Shown piece after piece: positions 27,838 through 37,102 of a stretch of DNA of 64,000 nt. Both the position numbers and the translations under genes were made by a program. Position 1 is the stretch's first letter. The number at the start of each line of letters is the position of its first letter. Below the pieces are notes generated by a model that ran no database searches, was not told the DNA's origin, and worked only from the letters and a program-made list of their open reading frames with translations. The stretch covers positions 621,805-685,804 of the forward strand of contig NZ_PYGC01000001.1 of the NCBI RefSeq assembly GCF_003014495.1, read 5' to 3'. This stretch comes from Prolixibacter denitrificans (GTDB taxonomy: Bacteria > Bacteroidota > Bacteroidia > Bacteroidales > Prolixibacteraceae).

Positions 27838-28428
27838 TCAATACTCATCGCGCGGGAATTTCCGCTCCGACCATTCTCCCAGCCAGAACATTCCAAACGC
27901 AGCAATGATCAGGATAGCGGCAAATACGCCACGTGACATTCCGAGTGCATCGTACACAAACGGTGCTCCCATGAATTCGGCTTTGTAGATTCCTTCGAAA
28001 ACCGGATAAGCTTCCGTGAAAAGGAATACACCAATGAAGAGTCCGCCAATGAAGGCCAGAGCATCCAACTTACCAATAGACAAAGCGCAGAAAGCCGTTC
28101 CCGGGCAGAAACCGCCCAAAATGAATCCGGCACCCATTACTGCTCCACCCAAAATGGCCGACCACAAGTAAGTAGGATTGATGTAGATTACACTCAAATC
28201 GAGCCAGCCAAGAAGAGCGAAGATGAGTGTACCAACCATCGCCGTGATGGCTGCCGTGAAGAATACTTTCAATACAGTAGTGTCGTAGCCGTAAAACATG
28301 CCGGCCAGTTTCCGTGATGAAGAAAAACCACTGTTTTCGAGTACAAAGCCAAAACCGATGCCGATGACAAATGCTAACACCAGGTTGGTATTGGCTGATA
28401 TAATTTCATATACCGTTAATGGTCCCAT
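27838..28428 (-). CDS. YeeE/YedE family sulfur transporter, half 2
   Basis: 196 residues with about five hydrophobic membrane segments. The conserved cysteine motif GGFCPGTAFC (about 106-115) is typical of YeeE/YedE proteins, members of which import thiosulfate (TsuA). It follows its partner by 11 bp. The two short proteins probably make up one full-length transporter, as in other bacteria with split YeeE/YedE genes. Substrate is inferred from the neighbouring sulfur oxidoreductase. Confidence 0.88.
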   Translation of the reverse strand: MGPLTVYEIISANTNLVLAFVIGIGFGFVLENSGFSSSRKLAGMFYGYDTTVLKVFFTAAITAMVGTLIFALLGWLDLSVIYINPTYLWSAILGGAVMGAGFILGGFCPGTAFCALSIGKLDALAFIGGLFIGVFLFTEAYPVFEGIYKAEFMGAPFVYDALGMSRGVFAAILIIAAFGMFWLGEWSERKFPRDEY

Positions 28429-28439
28429 AGTTTCGTGTT

Positions 28440-28967
28440 TTAAATCCAGAGTTTACGTACAAAATAGGCCAGCGCGAAAGCTGTTCCGAAAATAAATATC
28501 ATGGTAATAAAGCCACCGAGACTTAATACCGCCATGCCGCTCAATGCAGCGCCACTCGTACATCCACGACCAAGCTGCGAGCCCAGACCGAAGAATATTC
28601 CGCCCAATACGGCAAAGATGATACGCTTACGGCTGGTAATTTTCGGACTATGTTCCACTTTGAACTTCAGTCGTCCCGCCATCGCTCCGGAAACAAAACC
28701 TCCGACGACAAGGCCCAGCATTTCAAATACCAGCCACGATTTCATCGGATTGCCCGAGTGAGACGCAAAATATTCCTTATAGAACGGAGTGTTTTCGACA
28801 TGTGACGGAGCAACCGCTTCCATTCCGGTTACGAGCACACTTTTTACCGCGCCGCTGGCACCAAGTCCACGCCCGGCTGTATAGATAGCAGCCAGCAGAA
28901 CCAAACCAAGCATCACGCCTCCGAAGTATGGATTCCAATACTTTTTACTTTTATCCAGATTCATCAT
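28440..28967 (-). CDS. YeeE/YedE family sulfur transporter, half 1
   Basis: 175 residues, about four membrane segments. Carries the family motif LGRGCTSGAALSG with its cysteine near residue 135. In the operon it sits between the NrfD subunit gene (28 bp) and the second YedE half. Thiosulfate or a related sulfur species is the likely cargo. Confidence 0.88.
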   Translation of the reverse strand: MMNLDKSKKYWNPYFGGVMLGLVLLAAIYTAGRGLGASGAVKSVLVTGMEAVAPSHVENTPFYKEYFASHSGNPMKSWLVFEMLGLVVGGFVSGAMAGRLKFKVEHSPKITSRKRIIFAVLGGIFFGLGSQLGRGCTSGAALSGMAVLSLGGFITMIFIFGTAFALAYFVRKLWI

Positions 28968-28995
28968 TTTTTGGTTTAAGATATTCTCTGATTAG

Positions 28996-29940
28996 TTAAT
29001 TCATTACCCAATGGCTCATCTGTCCGGCATGCGCCAGAATAAAACGAAGGATGAGGCCACCAATCAATACCAGCACCGGAGCTGCCCGGTAGGGAACTTT
29101 CTTGTCGCGCATTTCGAGTACTTCAAGAATGGCAGGAATCACTAATCCCATACCAACTACCAGTACCCAGAACGAAGCGGTGAAATCACCTCCCATAAAG
29201 AGATCGGCGGCATTGATTTTGGTTTGTGTACCAGCATTGAAGCCCATGAACATGTGAATGATCAAAAACAGCTCAATCGCAATCAGTCCCAAATCAATTT
29301 TGGCAAACATGTGCCTTTCTGTTTTCACTTTCGAAAGCAAGACAATAGAAGCTGCTCCCGTCGACAATCCGGAAATAAGGAACAACGGCCCCAGGATGGA
29401 GGTATTCCACAATGGGCGGGCATTGAAAGCGGAGAACAGAATACCGGTATAAACTCCCAGTATTAACGCGAGAGTCATCATAGCCCAGGCCATTTCTTTT
29501 TTGTATTTCCTGAACCAGCTTTCCAACTGTTTTACCCAGTCGAATTTCCAGTCCCAGTTGGGGAAAAATTCCCGGATATTCAGTGCTGCCCAGATAATCG
29601 ACAGCGGAGTGATGGCCATCAGTGTCCAGGCTCCCCAGCTCATGGGTGATTCCAGTTTGATGGTTGTATACAATCTCCAGAAATAGAGCTTGTGTTTCAG
29701 GTCGAGGAACAGAAATAACAGTCCTAACGCCAGAATAAACGGAACCAAAATGGGCGCTTTTCTGACAGCAGTCGGATATTGCTCCTCTTTATTCCAGACA
29801 GTGAACAGACCGGCGAAGAATAAAATGCCGGCAGCCAAACCACCCAGAAAAAGGTAACTGGGAATTTGCCATTCCCAAACACCAAGATGCGGGTCGATTA
29901 GCGGATTCATCCGTCCACTGACAATGAGATCTTCGTTCAT
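28996..29940 (-). CDS. NrfD/PsrC-type membrane subunit of a molybdopterin oxidoreductase
   Basis: 314 residues with eight predicted membrane helices and the family opening WEWQIPSYLFLGGLAAGILFF. NrfD/PsrC subunits exchange electrons with menaquinol without haem. With the FeS and catalytic subunits upstream this forms a three-subunit complex of the polysulfide/thiosulfate reductase kind. Gap to the FeS gene 20 bp. Confidence 0.93.
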   Translation of the reverse strand: MNEDLIVSGRMNPLIDPHLGVWEWQIPSYLFLGGLAAGILFFAGLFTVWNKEEQYPTAVRKAPILVPFILALGLLFLFLDLKHKLYFWRLYTTIKLESPMSWGAWTLMAITPLSIIWAALNIREFFPNWDWKFDWVKQLESWFRKYKKEMAWAMMTLALILGVYTGILFSAFNARPLWNTSILGPLFLISGLSTGAASIVLLSKVKTERHMFAKIDLGLIAIELFLIIHMFMGFNAGTQTKINAADLFMGGDFTASFWVLVVGMGLVIPAILEVLEMRDKKVPYRAAPVLVLIGGLILRFILAHAGQMSHWVMN

Positions 29941-29960
29941 TGTTATATGATTTTTTAGGT

Positions 29961-30494
29961 TTAGACTAAGATGTACAGCTGCGGATCGGTTCCCGCTTCT
30001 GGAATCAGTGTTTTGTACTTACGGACACGAAGGAGTGTCGACATTTCAGAATTCGGATCATCGAGATCACCGAAATAGAGACACTTCGTAGGACAAACCG
30101 CTACGCAAGCGGGATCTTCACCGTCTTTTACGCGGTGATCGCAGAAAGTACATTTGTCGACATACCCTTTCGGGTGAATATAACGGGCATCGTAAGGACA
30201 CGAAATGATGCAGGCACTACACCCGATACATTTCTCTTCGGCTACCTTCACAATACCACCTTCGGCATAATGACTCGCCCCGGTCGGACAACTTCGTACA
30301 CATGGCGCATTATCGCAGTGGTTACAGCGCTCCGAACGCAATTCGGTATGCAACTCCGGATAAATACCATGGTTGATTTCACGTACCCAGTCACGGGCAT
30401 AACCGATGGGTACATTATTTTCAGTCTGACAAGCTACTACGCAGTCGCTACATCCCACGCATTTTTTGCTGTCAACAGCCATTGCATATCTCAT
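29961..30494 (-). CDS. Four-cluster ferredoxin subunit (PsrB/PhsB/NrfC type)
   Basis: 177 residues holding four [4Fe-4S] cysteine sets: C12-15-18-22 (CVGCSDCVVAC), C57-60-65-69, C89-92-95-99 and C115-118-130-134. It carries electrons between the NrfD membrane subunit and the molybdopterin subunit. It has no signal of its own and would be exported together with the Tat-bearing catalytic subunit. The 2 bp gap to the catalytic gene shows tight coupling. Confidence 0.95.
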   Translation of the reverse strand: MRYAMAVDSKKCVGCSDCVVACQTENNVPIGYARDWVREINHGIYPELHTELRSERCNHCDNAPCVRSCPTGASHYAEGGIVKVAEEKCIGCSACIISCPYDARYIHPKGYVDKCTFCDHRVKDGEDPACVAVCPTKCLYFGDLDDPNSEMSTLLRVRKYKTLIPEAGTDPQLYILV

Positions 30495-30496
30495 AA

Positions 30497-32737
30497 TCAG
30501 GCCTCCTCTCCTTTCGTAAATCTAAAGGTTACAAAGTTTCCACGCATTCCGGTTCCACCCATAATCGGGTCAACCATTACGTTGGTAATCAATTCAGCAT
30601 CGCTGGCACCGCGGCCAAAAGCTCTGGACAATTTCTTATTGGCATGTCCAAAACCGTGAACGATGTAAACCGAATCCCAGCGAATGCGTTCAGTCACCCT
30701 GACTTTCACAGGAAAACTGGAAACTACGCTGTCCTGATTTTGCAGATACACTTCCTGACCATTCTTCAGACCCCATTCGCCGGCCACTTTCGGATTTACC
30801 CATACGGCATTTTCCGACATCAGGTCAGTTAGGTTCGGATTATTCGCTGTACGCGTGAAGGTGTGCATCGGAGCCCGGCCGTAAATCAGGCGGTAATAGC
30901 CCTGAGGCGGCTCGGGATGTGCTGTGTAAGTCGGCATCGGATCGAAACCTCCTTCAGCCAATGAAGTTGAATACAGTTCGATTTTTCCGGTATTGGTAAA
31001 GAATTCTACTGCTTCTCCATCCTTGAAATAGATATCGTCGTAAGCACGCTTCCATTTTTTCACGCCAACTTGTTGCATTTCGGCAAGAGAAGTGCCCATC
31101 TGTTTCAATTCATGGTCCAGTTCTTCCTCGATGGTATCAAAGGGGAAATACTGTTCCAATCCCATGTAGCGGCTGAGATTCTTAGCCATCCACCAGGCAC
31201 TGCGACTTTCGTATTTCGGTTGAGCGGCCGGCATACGCAAAGCAATGGTCGGCTCGCGGTGCTGCGAATCACGAATGGAATCATAACGCTCGAGGTAGGT
31301 ACATTCCGGAAGTACGACGTCTGCCCAGCCGGTAATTTCCATCGGCATGGTATCAACTACCACCATCAAATCGAGGTTTTGAATGGCTGCCAGTGTTTTT
31401 CTACGATCAGGCAACGTTTCAATCAGGTTGGTTCCATTGACAATCCATCCTTTTATGGAGCGGCTCATAGCCGAAGTTGGGATGGTCGCATCACACATTC
31501 CGTTAGCTAAAGCCAGGTCAGCCAGCTGATATTTCCCATCCATCGCATCACGCCAGGTAAACTCCGGTTTCGGGAACGGAGGAAGTTTCGCATGCGGAAC
31601 ACTTTTCTTATCGGGCATGTAGAAACCACCGCGGCGCCCCCACGAACCAAGTAATGCATTCAGAATCGCAACAGCACGCAAACGTTGCGTATCGTCACCA
31701 TACCAGGTCACATGCCTACCGGGATGAACGATCGTAGCCGGAGCTGCTTTCGCCATTTCGCGAGCCGTTTTCCGGATAACGTCAGGCTTAATGGTGGTAA
31801 TTCCATACGCCCATTCCGGAGTCATATTCTGAACATGCGCCTTCAGTTGGTCGAAACCATAGGCATACTGCTCAATATATTTTTTGTCGTAAAGATCTTC
31901 GTTTATAATTACATGAATCCACGCCAACAGCAAAGCAATGTCAGTCGCCGGCTTAATAGGCAACCAATATTTAGACTTACTGGCAGCCGTTGAGAAACGA
32001 GGATCTACCGTAATTATGGTAGCGCCTTTGTCGATGGCATCCGACATTTCCTGCACATGGCCGTTGTGCATATTTTCACCGATATGTGAACCAATCAGCA
32101 CCATGCAACGGGTATCGCGGATGTCGGTATTCTCGGGTGAGTTGATTCCCTGGCCGTAAGTTGCGATGAATGCCACTTCCCGCGGCCCGCGACATTGTGC
32201 GTACGAAGGTGCAGCAACATTTGCCGAGCCAAAACCTTTCATCAGGTTGGTGAAATACTTACCTCCTGAACCGTGGGTAAACAGTGCTGTGGCTTCGGGG
32301 CCATGCTCCTCTTTAATTTTGGCCATCTTATCGGCGATGTACTGGAACGCTTCGTCCCATGAGGCACGACGGAAAGTTTGCTTACCCCGCTCTTCAGTTC
32401 GGATAAGTGGATACTTCAACCGATCCTCGTCGTAATACATGCCGACGCCTCCGGTTCCACGCGGACAGAATCGCCCGTTACTGTTTGGGTCCAGATCGTT
32501 ACCGGTAATTTTCTTTATCTGACCGTCCTCATCTTTATGAACCCAACCCGCGCATTTCCAAAAACAAACTTCGCAATACGTGGGAGTACGTTTTAAATCA
32601 GAGGGCAGCTTATAATCGCTATTCTGCTTTTCGGAGTCGGCAGCCGATGCGGCAGCTTTAACTACCTGATTACCGACAAACAATCCAGCAGAACTTAACG
32701 CGGAGATTTTGATAAAATCCCTTCTGCTCTTAACCAT
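30497..32737 (-). CDS. Tat-exported molybdopterin oxidoreductase, polysulfide/thiosulfate reductase type
   Basis: 746 residues. Twin-arginine signal SRRDFIK with a hydrophobic stretch. A [4Fe-4S] site of C55, C58, C62 and C91 (CEVCFWKC...GRFCPRG). C182 in SYAQCRGPRE is the expected molybdenum ligand, as in PsrA/PhsA and NapA rather than the serine of DMSO reductases. GRAPMHTFTRTANNP and a C-terminal dinucleotide-binding domain complete the fold. With NrfD, YeeE/YedE and rhodanese next to it, the substrate is probably polysulfide, thiosulfate or a similar sulfur compound; the direction (reduction or oxidation) cannot be read from sequence. Uses the bis-MGD cofactor made by the MobA and Moco genes around it. 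Confidence 0.92.
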   Translation of the reverse strand: MVKSRRDFIKISALSSAGLFVGNQVVKAAASAADSEKQNSDYKLPSDLKRTPTYCEVCFWKCAGWVHKDEDGQIKKITGNDLDPNSNGRFCPRGTGGVGMYYDEDRLKYPLIRTEERGKQTFRRASWDEAFQYIADKMAKIKEEHGPEATALFTHGSGGKYFTNLMKGFGSANVAAPSYAQCRGPREVAFIATYGQGINSPENTDIRDTRCMVLIGSHIGENMHNGHVQEMSDAIDKGATIITVDPRFSTAASKSKYWLPIKPATDIALLLAWIHVIINEDLYDKKYIEQYAYGFDQLKAHVQNMTPEWAYGITTIKPDVIRKTAREMAKAAPATIVHPGRHVTWYGDDTQRLRAVAILNALLGSWGRRGGFYMPDKKSVPHAKLPPFPKPEFTWRDAMDGKYQLADLALANGMCDATIPTSAMSRSIKGWIVNGTNLIETLPDRRKTLAAIQNLDLMVVVDTMPMEITGWADVVLPECTYLERYDSIRDSQHREPTIALRMPAAQPKYESRSAWWMAKNLSRYMGLEQYFPFDTIEEELDHELKQMGTSLAEMQQVGVKKWKRAYDDIYFKDGEAVEFFTNTGKIELYSTSLAEGGFDPMPTYTAHPEPPQGYYRLIYGRAPMHTFTRTANNPNLTDLMSENAVWVNPKVAGEWGLKNGQEVYLQNQDSVVSSFPVKVRVTERIRWDSVYIVHGFGHANKKLSRAFGRGASDAELITNVMVDPIMGGTGMRGNFVTFRFTKGEEA

Positions 32738-33094
32738 TAATTTAGACTTTTAAACATTTATATACGAAAATATACATTTATTAACATGATAACACATGAA
32801 AAAATCACCTCTATTCAAAAATCTACTTAATCAACTGATTTACTGATGCATATTTTTCAGCAGGATAGCGAAGTTATATTTGGTTTTAATCTAAATAGGC
32901 AGTTTTCTCATTGATTATGAAGTAGTTTTAATCCGGAGAAACAAATCCGCCACCAACACATTCATAACCATCTATAATACTGGGCATTAAGTACGATTTC
33001 AAACCGCTTTTGGGTAGGAAAAACAACCCGGAAATAACGAGATTCTGAAAATTATTTTTATTTAGATAGGATAAATATAATAGACTACCGAAAG
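32738..33094. other. Intergenic region between mobA and the molybdo-enzyme operon
   Basis: AT-rich and without a supported gene. It should carry the operon promoter on the minus strand. An inverted repeat AATCA-ac-TGATT (32829-32840) and two ACATTTAT copies (32745-32785) could be operator parts, but neither matches a site I can name. I saw no second riboswitch here. Confidence 0.4.
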
Positions 33095-33667
33095 CTATCT
33101 TTTCAAATCGCCGGGAGTATTGAAATTATCGAACAGACGTGGATTTTGAGTCATTAAATCGTCGAAAGAAACGAGGTGTATTTCAGCCTGTTTTATGATA
33201 CCTCGAAGCTGAAAATTCCCATTTTTGATGCTCTTTTCAAAAACCTTATACAGGTCGCGATGATAAAGGGCTACGAGAGGTTCCAGTTTTCCCTCATGAA
33301 CCGGTACAGCACCTTTCCCTCTCCGTTGATCCAGCAAAAGGGTTAAGACCTCTTCGTTGACCAACGGAACATCGCAACTCAAAATCAGATTCCAATCATG
33401 GGACGAAGCTTTCAGAGAAGAATACAAACCAGCCACCGGACCACAATCTGTAAATTTGTCTTCCACAACCGGGTAGCCCAGCTTCTTGTATTCCTCATGA
33501 TTCGCACTGATAATGATATCGGGAGTAAACTTTTCCAACAAATCAATCGCATATTGAACCAGCGGCTTGTCATCGAACAGAACAAAACCTTTGTCCTGCC
33601 CCATTCGCGTGCTTTTCCCTCCGGAGAGGACAATTCCGCCCAAATCCAATGCTTTTACCTGATTCAT
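33095..33667 (-). CDS. mobA: Molybdenum cofactor guanylyltransferase MobA
   Basis: Attaches GMP to Mo-molybdopterin, giving the guanine dinucleotide cofactor used by DMSO-reductase-family enzymes such as its downstream neighbour. 190 residues. The nucleotidyltransferase signature is GGIVLSGGKSTRMGQDKG, with DCGPVAGL and the metal-site region LILSCDVPLV. It lies 357 bp upstream of the oxidoreductase gene on the same strand. Confidence 0.94.
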   Translation of the reverse strand: MNQVKALDLGGIVLSGGKSTRMGQDKGFVLFDDKPLVQYAIDLLEKFTPDIIISANHEEYKKLGYPVVEDKFTDCGPVAGLYSSLKASSHDWNLILSCDVPLVNEEVLTLLLDQRRGKGAVPVHEGKLEPLVALYHRDLYKVFEKSIKNGNFQLRGIIKQAEIHLVSFDDLMTQNPRLFDNFNTPGDLKR

Positions 33668-33778
33668 TTGGCTAAAGTAGAGAGAATTATTGTAGCGTCA
33701 AAAGCTCATTTCTTCTGCCGACCGCTTATTTTGACAGCTTCATTTTTCATTACCTTTAATCTCTGAAAAAAGCAGTTT

Positions 33779-34255
33779 ATGAACCCAATCCTGAATTACA
33801 AGGACGCGTTGAATAAAGCAGCCGCTCTCTGCAGTAAATCAGAAAAATGCAGCGGCGATATCCGGAAGAAGTTGCTCGACTGGGGGCTTTCTCCCGAGGA
33901 TGCCAACAAAGCCATCGCCTGGCTTCAAGAAGAAAAGTTTCTGGATGATGAGCGGTTTGCCGGCTTTTTTGCCCGCGACAAATTTCGGTTCAATGGATGG
34001 GGACGGATTAAAATCCGTTACACTCTGCGGCAGAAGGACGTAGCTTCCTCCATCATTGACAAGGCAGTAGCAGCTATCGATGAAAATGATTACCGTCGCT
34101 TCCTGAAAGAATTAATCCAGGCGAAAGCCGGAAAAACAAAAGCAGAATCGACTTACGAAAAGAAAGCTAAATTGGTTCGGTATGCTCAGGGAAGAGGTTT
34201 CGAACCGGAACTCATTTTCAATGCAGTCGATGACGTGCTGGCAGGGGAAGAGTGA
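33779..34255 (+). CDS. recX: RecA regulator RecX
   Basis: 158 residues. Three-helix repeats typical of RecX: LSPEDANKAIAWLQEEKFLDDERFAGFFARDK, GWGRIKIRYTLRQKDV, and VRYAQGRGFEPELIFNAV. RecX modulates RecA filament growth in recombination and SOS. It stands alone, 111 bp from the divergent mobA and 71 bp before prfB. Confidence 0.93.
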   Translation: MNPILNYKDALNKAAALCSKSEKCSGDIRKKLLDWGLSPEDANKAIAWLQEEKFLDDERFAGFFARDKFRFNGWGRIKIRYTLRQKDVASSIIDKAVAAIDENDYRRFLKELIQAKAGKTKAESTYEKKAKLVRYAQGRGFEPELIFNAVDDVLAGEE

Positions 34256-34294
34256 GGCGTTGAACCGAAGCTTCTGTCAAGATGTTTATTTTTC

Positions 34295-34302
34295 TACCTT
34301 TG
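34295..34302 (+). promoter_or_regulatory. Probable -7 box of prfB
   Basis: TACCTTTG fits TAnnTTTG and lies 25 bp upstream of the prfB ATG, implying a leader of about 20 nt. Confidence 0.45.
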
Positions 34303-34326
34303 CGCGACGAAATAAAAACTTAAAAT

Positions 34327-35422
34327 ATGATACAAAAGGAGCAGATCAGAGATCTTGCTGAGCGCCGGGATGCGCTGAGGAGGTATCTTTGACGTGGATC
34401 AGAAATTGATCCAAATTGAAGAAGAAGAATTAAAGACGCAGGACCCGGGCTTTTGGGACAATCCTAAAGAGGCTGAACAGCAAATGAAAGTCATCCGTGG
34501 ATTGAAACAATGGACCGATGCTTTCCAGGAAGTGAACCAGTCAATTGAAGATTTACTGGTACTCTTCGAGTTTCAGGAAGCCGGAGAAGCCTCTGAAGAA
34601 GAAGTGGATGAACAGTTTGCGACTTCACTGGAACTGGTCGAAAACCTCGAGACGAAAAACATGCTGCGGCGTGAAGAGGACAAGCTGGGTGCTGTGTTGA
34701 AAATTAATGCAGGTGCCGGTGGAACAGAGGCCAACGACTGGGCCGAAATGCTGATGCGAATGTACATCCGCTGGGCCGAACAGCACGGTTATAAGGTTCG
34801 TGAATCGAGCCTGGTGCCCGGTGAAGATGCTGGTATCAAGAACGTAACGCTGGAAATTGAAGGTGACTATGCGTACGGTTACCTGAAAAGTGAAAATGGC
34901 GTGCACCGGTTGGTACGGATTTCCCCCTTCAACGCACAAGGGAAAAGACAGACTTCATTCACATCGGTATTCGTTTCACCGTTGGTTGACGATACCATCG
35001 AGATTGAAGTCAATCCGGGTGACATTACCTGGGAAACTTTCCGTTCGGGTGGAGCCGGTGGTCAGAACGTAAACAAGGTGGAAACCGGAGTTCGCTTGCG
35101 ACATGGTCCGAGTGGAATTGTTATCGATAACACCGAGTCGCGTTCGCAATTGCAGAATAAAGAAAATGCCATGCGCTTGCTGAAATCTCAGTTGTATGAG
35201 ATTGAGATTCGGAAACGCCGCGAGGAAGAAATGAAGCTGGAAGCATCCAAGAAGAAAATTGAATGGGGTTCGCAAATCCGTTCGTACGTGATGCAACCCT
35301 ACAAAATGGTAAAAGACACACGTACTAACTTCGAAACCTCCAATGTTCAAGGAGTAATGGACGGCGACCTGGATGGCTTTATCAAAGCTTACCTGATGGA
35401 ATTTTCATCCGAAGAAGCCTGA
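34327..35422 (+). CDS. prfB: Peptide chain release factor 2, with programmed +1 frameshift
   Basis: Reads UGA and UAA stops. The true start is the ATG at 34327; 21 codons (MIQKEQIRDLAERRDALRRYL) lead to an in-frame TGA at 34390-34392. A +1 shift at CTT gives the coding join 34327-34389 + 34391-35422, 364 residues. The stop-recognition SPF motif is in RISPFNAQGKRQT and the peptidyl-hydrolysis GGQ in GGAGGQNVNKVETG. The glutamine is the target of PrmC (22.1 kb). A conventional annotation that begins at the GTG at 34394 would miss the first 22 residues. Confidence 0.97.
34375..34393 (+). promoter_or_regulatory. prfB autoregulatory frameshift site
   Basis: AGGAGG, a three-base spacer TAT, then CTT TGA C. 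The internal Shine-Dalgarno-like element and the slippery CTT before a poorly terminated TGA-C are the standard RF2 recoding signal: scarce RF2 means slower termination and more frameshifting. Confidence 0.97.
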
Positions 35423-35457
35423 GAACTTCAAACAATACAATGAAAGCCCGGAGACAT

Positions 35458-36102
35458 TCAGCCCGAATGATTCGGGCTTTTGTTGTTTTGAAGAATGCCA
35501 ACCAACTCGTTGGGCGAGTCGGCCAGCCAACCGGGATTCAGTTCCGTCAAACGCTGCCGTGTATTCATCCCCCAGGTAACTGCAACCACTGGTACCGCCA
35601 CCTGATGACATGCTTCAATGTCACGCACTTCATCGCCCACGTAAACAACATCGTCAGCCGATAGCGATTCGCTTTTTAACAACCGCTCCAGTGCTTTACT
35701 CTTCCCAAAAAGGGGAATATTGCATTCCATCCGGTCGAAATATTCGAGCCCGTTTCGTTTCAGGAATTCGGTAACCACCTCGAATTTGTTACTCGTTAAC
35801 ACCAGCAGCCGCTTGTCACGACTTAAGGCATCCAACATTTCTTTAATCCCTTCGAAGGGCTTTACCGATGTCATCTTGCTTCGGAACATTCGCTTCATGT
35901 CACGCATGAAAAAGGGAAGCCGGTACCACGAAATCCCCGACTCACGCAGAAGCTCTTTCGTACTTTTATTCCGGTTTTTCCGCCAGTCATCCGTCTTCGG
36001 GTAGCGGTATTTCTCCGCCAGTTCATTGGCACAATCGGCCATCACCGGCGCCGAATCGGCCAGTGTTCCGTCAAAATCGAATATGATAACATCCGCGTCC
36101 AT
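35458..36102 (-). CDS. HAD-superfamily phosphatase, phosphoglycolate-phosphatase-like
   Basis: 214 residues. Motif I is FDFDGTLADS, motif II LVLTSN, motif III region KSKALERLL, motif IV YVGDEVRDIEAC. The helical cap (about 15-80) is of the C1 type of Gph/PGP-like enzymes. A small phosphorylated metabolite is the likely substrate but cannot be named. Its 3' end carries the prfB terminator, and it is divergent from the arsC-like gene. Confidence 0.88.
   Translation of the reverse strand: MDADVIIFDFDGTLADSAPVMADCANELAEKYRYPKTDDWRKNRNKSTKELLRESGISWYRLPFFMRDMKRMFRSKMTSVKPFEGIKEMLDALSRDKRLLVLTSNKFEVVTEFLKRNGLEYFDRMECNIPLFGKSKALERLLKSESLSADDVVYVGDEVRDIEACHQVAVPVVAVTWGMNTRQRLTELNPGWLADSPNELVGILQNNKSPNHSG
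35460..35484 (+). terminator. prfB terminator inside the facing gene's 3' end
   Basis: AGCCCGAA (35460-35467) and TTCGGGCT (35471-35478) form an 8-bp stem followed by a T-rich run. It overlaps the last codons of the convergent HAD gene. Confidence 0.75.
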
Positions 36103-36227
36103 GCGTCCTCAGTATTTGTTGGTGTTTGCCGTGAATACACGGTCTGTAAGATACTTTTTTGTTTTTCTTAAACTGAATGCCCGGCAAACTGTTCATGAGT
36201 GATAACAATAATTTAATTCGCTGAACT

Positions 36228-36569
36228 ATGATGACCATTTACCACAATCCGCGTTGTGCCAAATCGCGTGCCGGACTTAAGTACCTCGAAGAAAACAACA
36301 TCGAACACGAGGTACGTCTCTATTTGAATGACAATCTTTCGGTTGAAGAACTTTCCGCCCTATTGGAACAAACCGGCCTGAAAGCTGAAGACCTGGTTCG
36401 TAAACAGGAAGATTATTACAAAAAAGAGTTGAAAGGAAAAGAGTTTTCAACCGAAGAGTGGCTCCAGATTTTGGCTGACAACCCGAAGTTGTTGCAACGC
36501 CCCATTGTACAGAAAGGGCAAAAAGCTGTATTAGCCCAACCGCCGGAAAAAATTGATGAACTAAAATAG
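36228..36569 (+). CDS. ArsC/Spx-family thioredoxin-fold protein
   Basis: 113 residues of the ArsC glutaredoxin-like family. The N-terminal redox site is YHNPRCAKSR with its single cysteine, and RPIVQKG near the end is the family's other mark. True arsenate reductases and the YffB/Spx-like homologues share these, and no arsenic genes are nearby, so a role in arsenic resistance is not shown. Start is one of two adjacent ATGs. Confidence 0.85.
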   Translation: MMTIYHNPRCAKSRAGLKYLEENNIEHEVRLYLNDNLSVEELSALLEQTGLKAEDLVRKQEDYYKKELKGKEFSTEEWLQILADNPKLLQRPIVQKGQKAVLAQPPEKIDELK

Positions 36570-37064
36570 GGCCAGCTCCTGGTAAGTTTTTATCGAGAGA
36601 ACAACTGAAATTTCACATGGAAGAGTAAGTCGGTGATAACATATTATAATATTCACATATTATCATTTTTATAATTATACTCTATCACACTTCCCCGAAA
36701 GGCTATTATTTTCAGATATAAATATCCTTTATTGAAAATCTTTCGTTGAACCATCCATAAAAATAAAAGGTGGCAGAATGGCTTCTGTCACCTTTTAATC
36801 AAACAACTAATATTACCCTAAATGTCAGTTTAAATAACTGACAACCAAAACCATTTAACTTTGCAATTGATCAAAATAAACCCCAAAAACAAACTAAAAA
36901 ATACGCAAAGTTATTAGTTGATACGGAGCTCAATCAAGATAGTTACATTGTCATAAATAATTTTCTCTTCAGTAACGTCTCGCTCTTCCAAATCCAAAGT
37001 CATGATTATTATCAAATTCAGTAAAAAAGCGTAGATTTTTTAGAAACAACTAGTATAAAACCTT
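36570..37064. other. Gene-free region upstream of mutA
   Basis: About 500 bp, very AT-rich, with stops in all frames. It contains one strong hairpin (listed separately) and a lone -7-like TAACTTTG at 36856-36863. Nothing else is supported. Confidence 0.5.
36765..36796. terminator. Strong hairpin with A/T-rich arms
   Basis: AAAAGGTGGCAGAA pairs with TTCTGTCACCTTTT across a TGGC loop: 14 bp with one G-U. The arms begin with AAAA and end in TTTT, so it may terminate in either direction. It lies almost 200 bp after the arsC-like gene, which is far for its terminator. Confidence 0.6.
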
Positions 37065-37072
37065 TAACTTTG
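37065..37072 (+). promoter_or_regulatory. Probable -7 box of mutAB
   Basis: TAACTTTG matches TAnnTTTG 30 bp before the mutA ATG, giving a leader of ~25 nt without an obvious Shine-Dalgarno. A TTTTT stretch rather than TTTG sits at the -33 position. Confidence 0.45.
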
Positions 37073-37102
37073 GCCACGATTTTTCTAAACAGTTACATTG
37101 TT

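Noticed and set aside
34390-34392. In-frame TGA in prfB as a sequencing error or disrupted gene
   Set aside because: It is the known RF2 recoding stop, with its upstream AGGAGG and CTT TGA C context.
36228-36569. Arsenic resistance operon
   Set aside because: A single ArsC-family gene without arsR, arsB or acr3; the family also includes Spx/YffB-like proteins.
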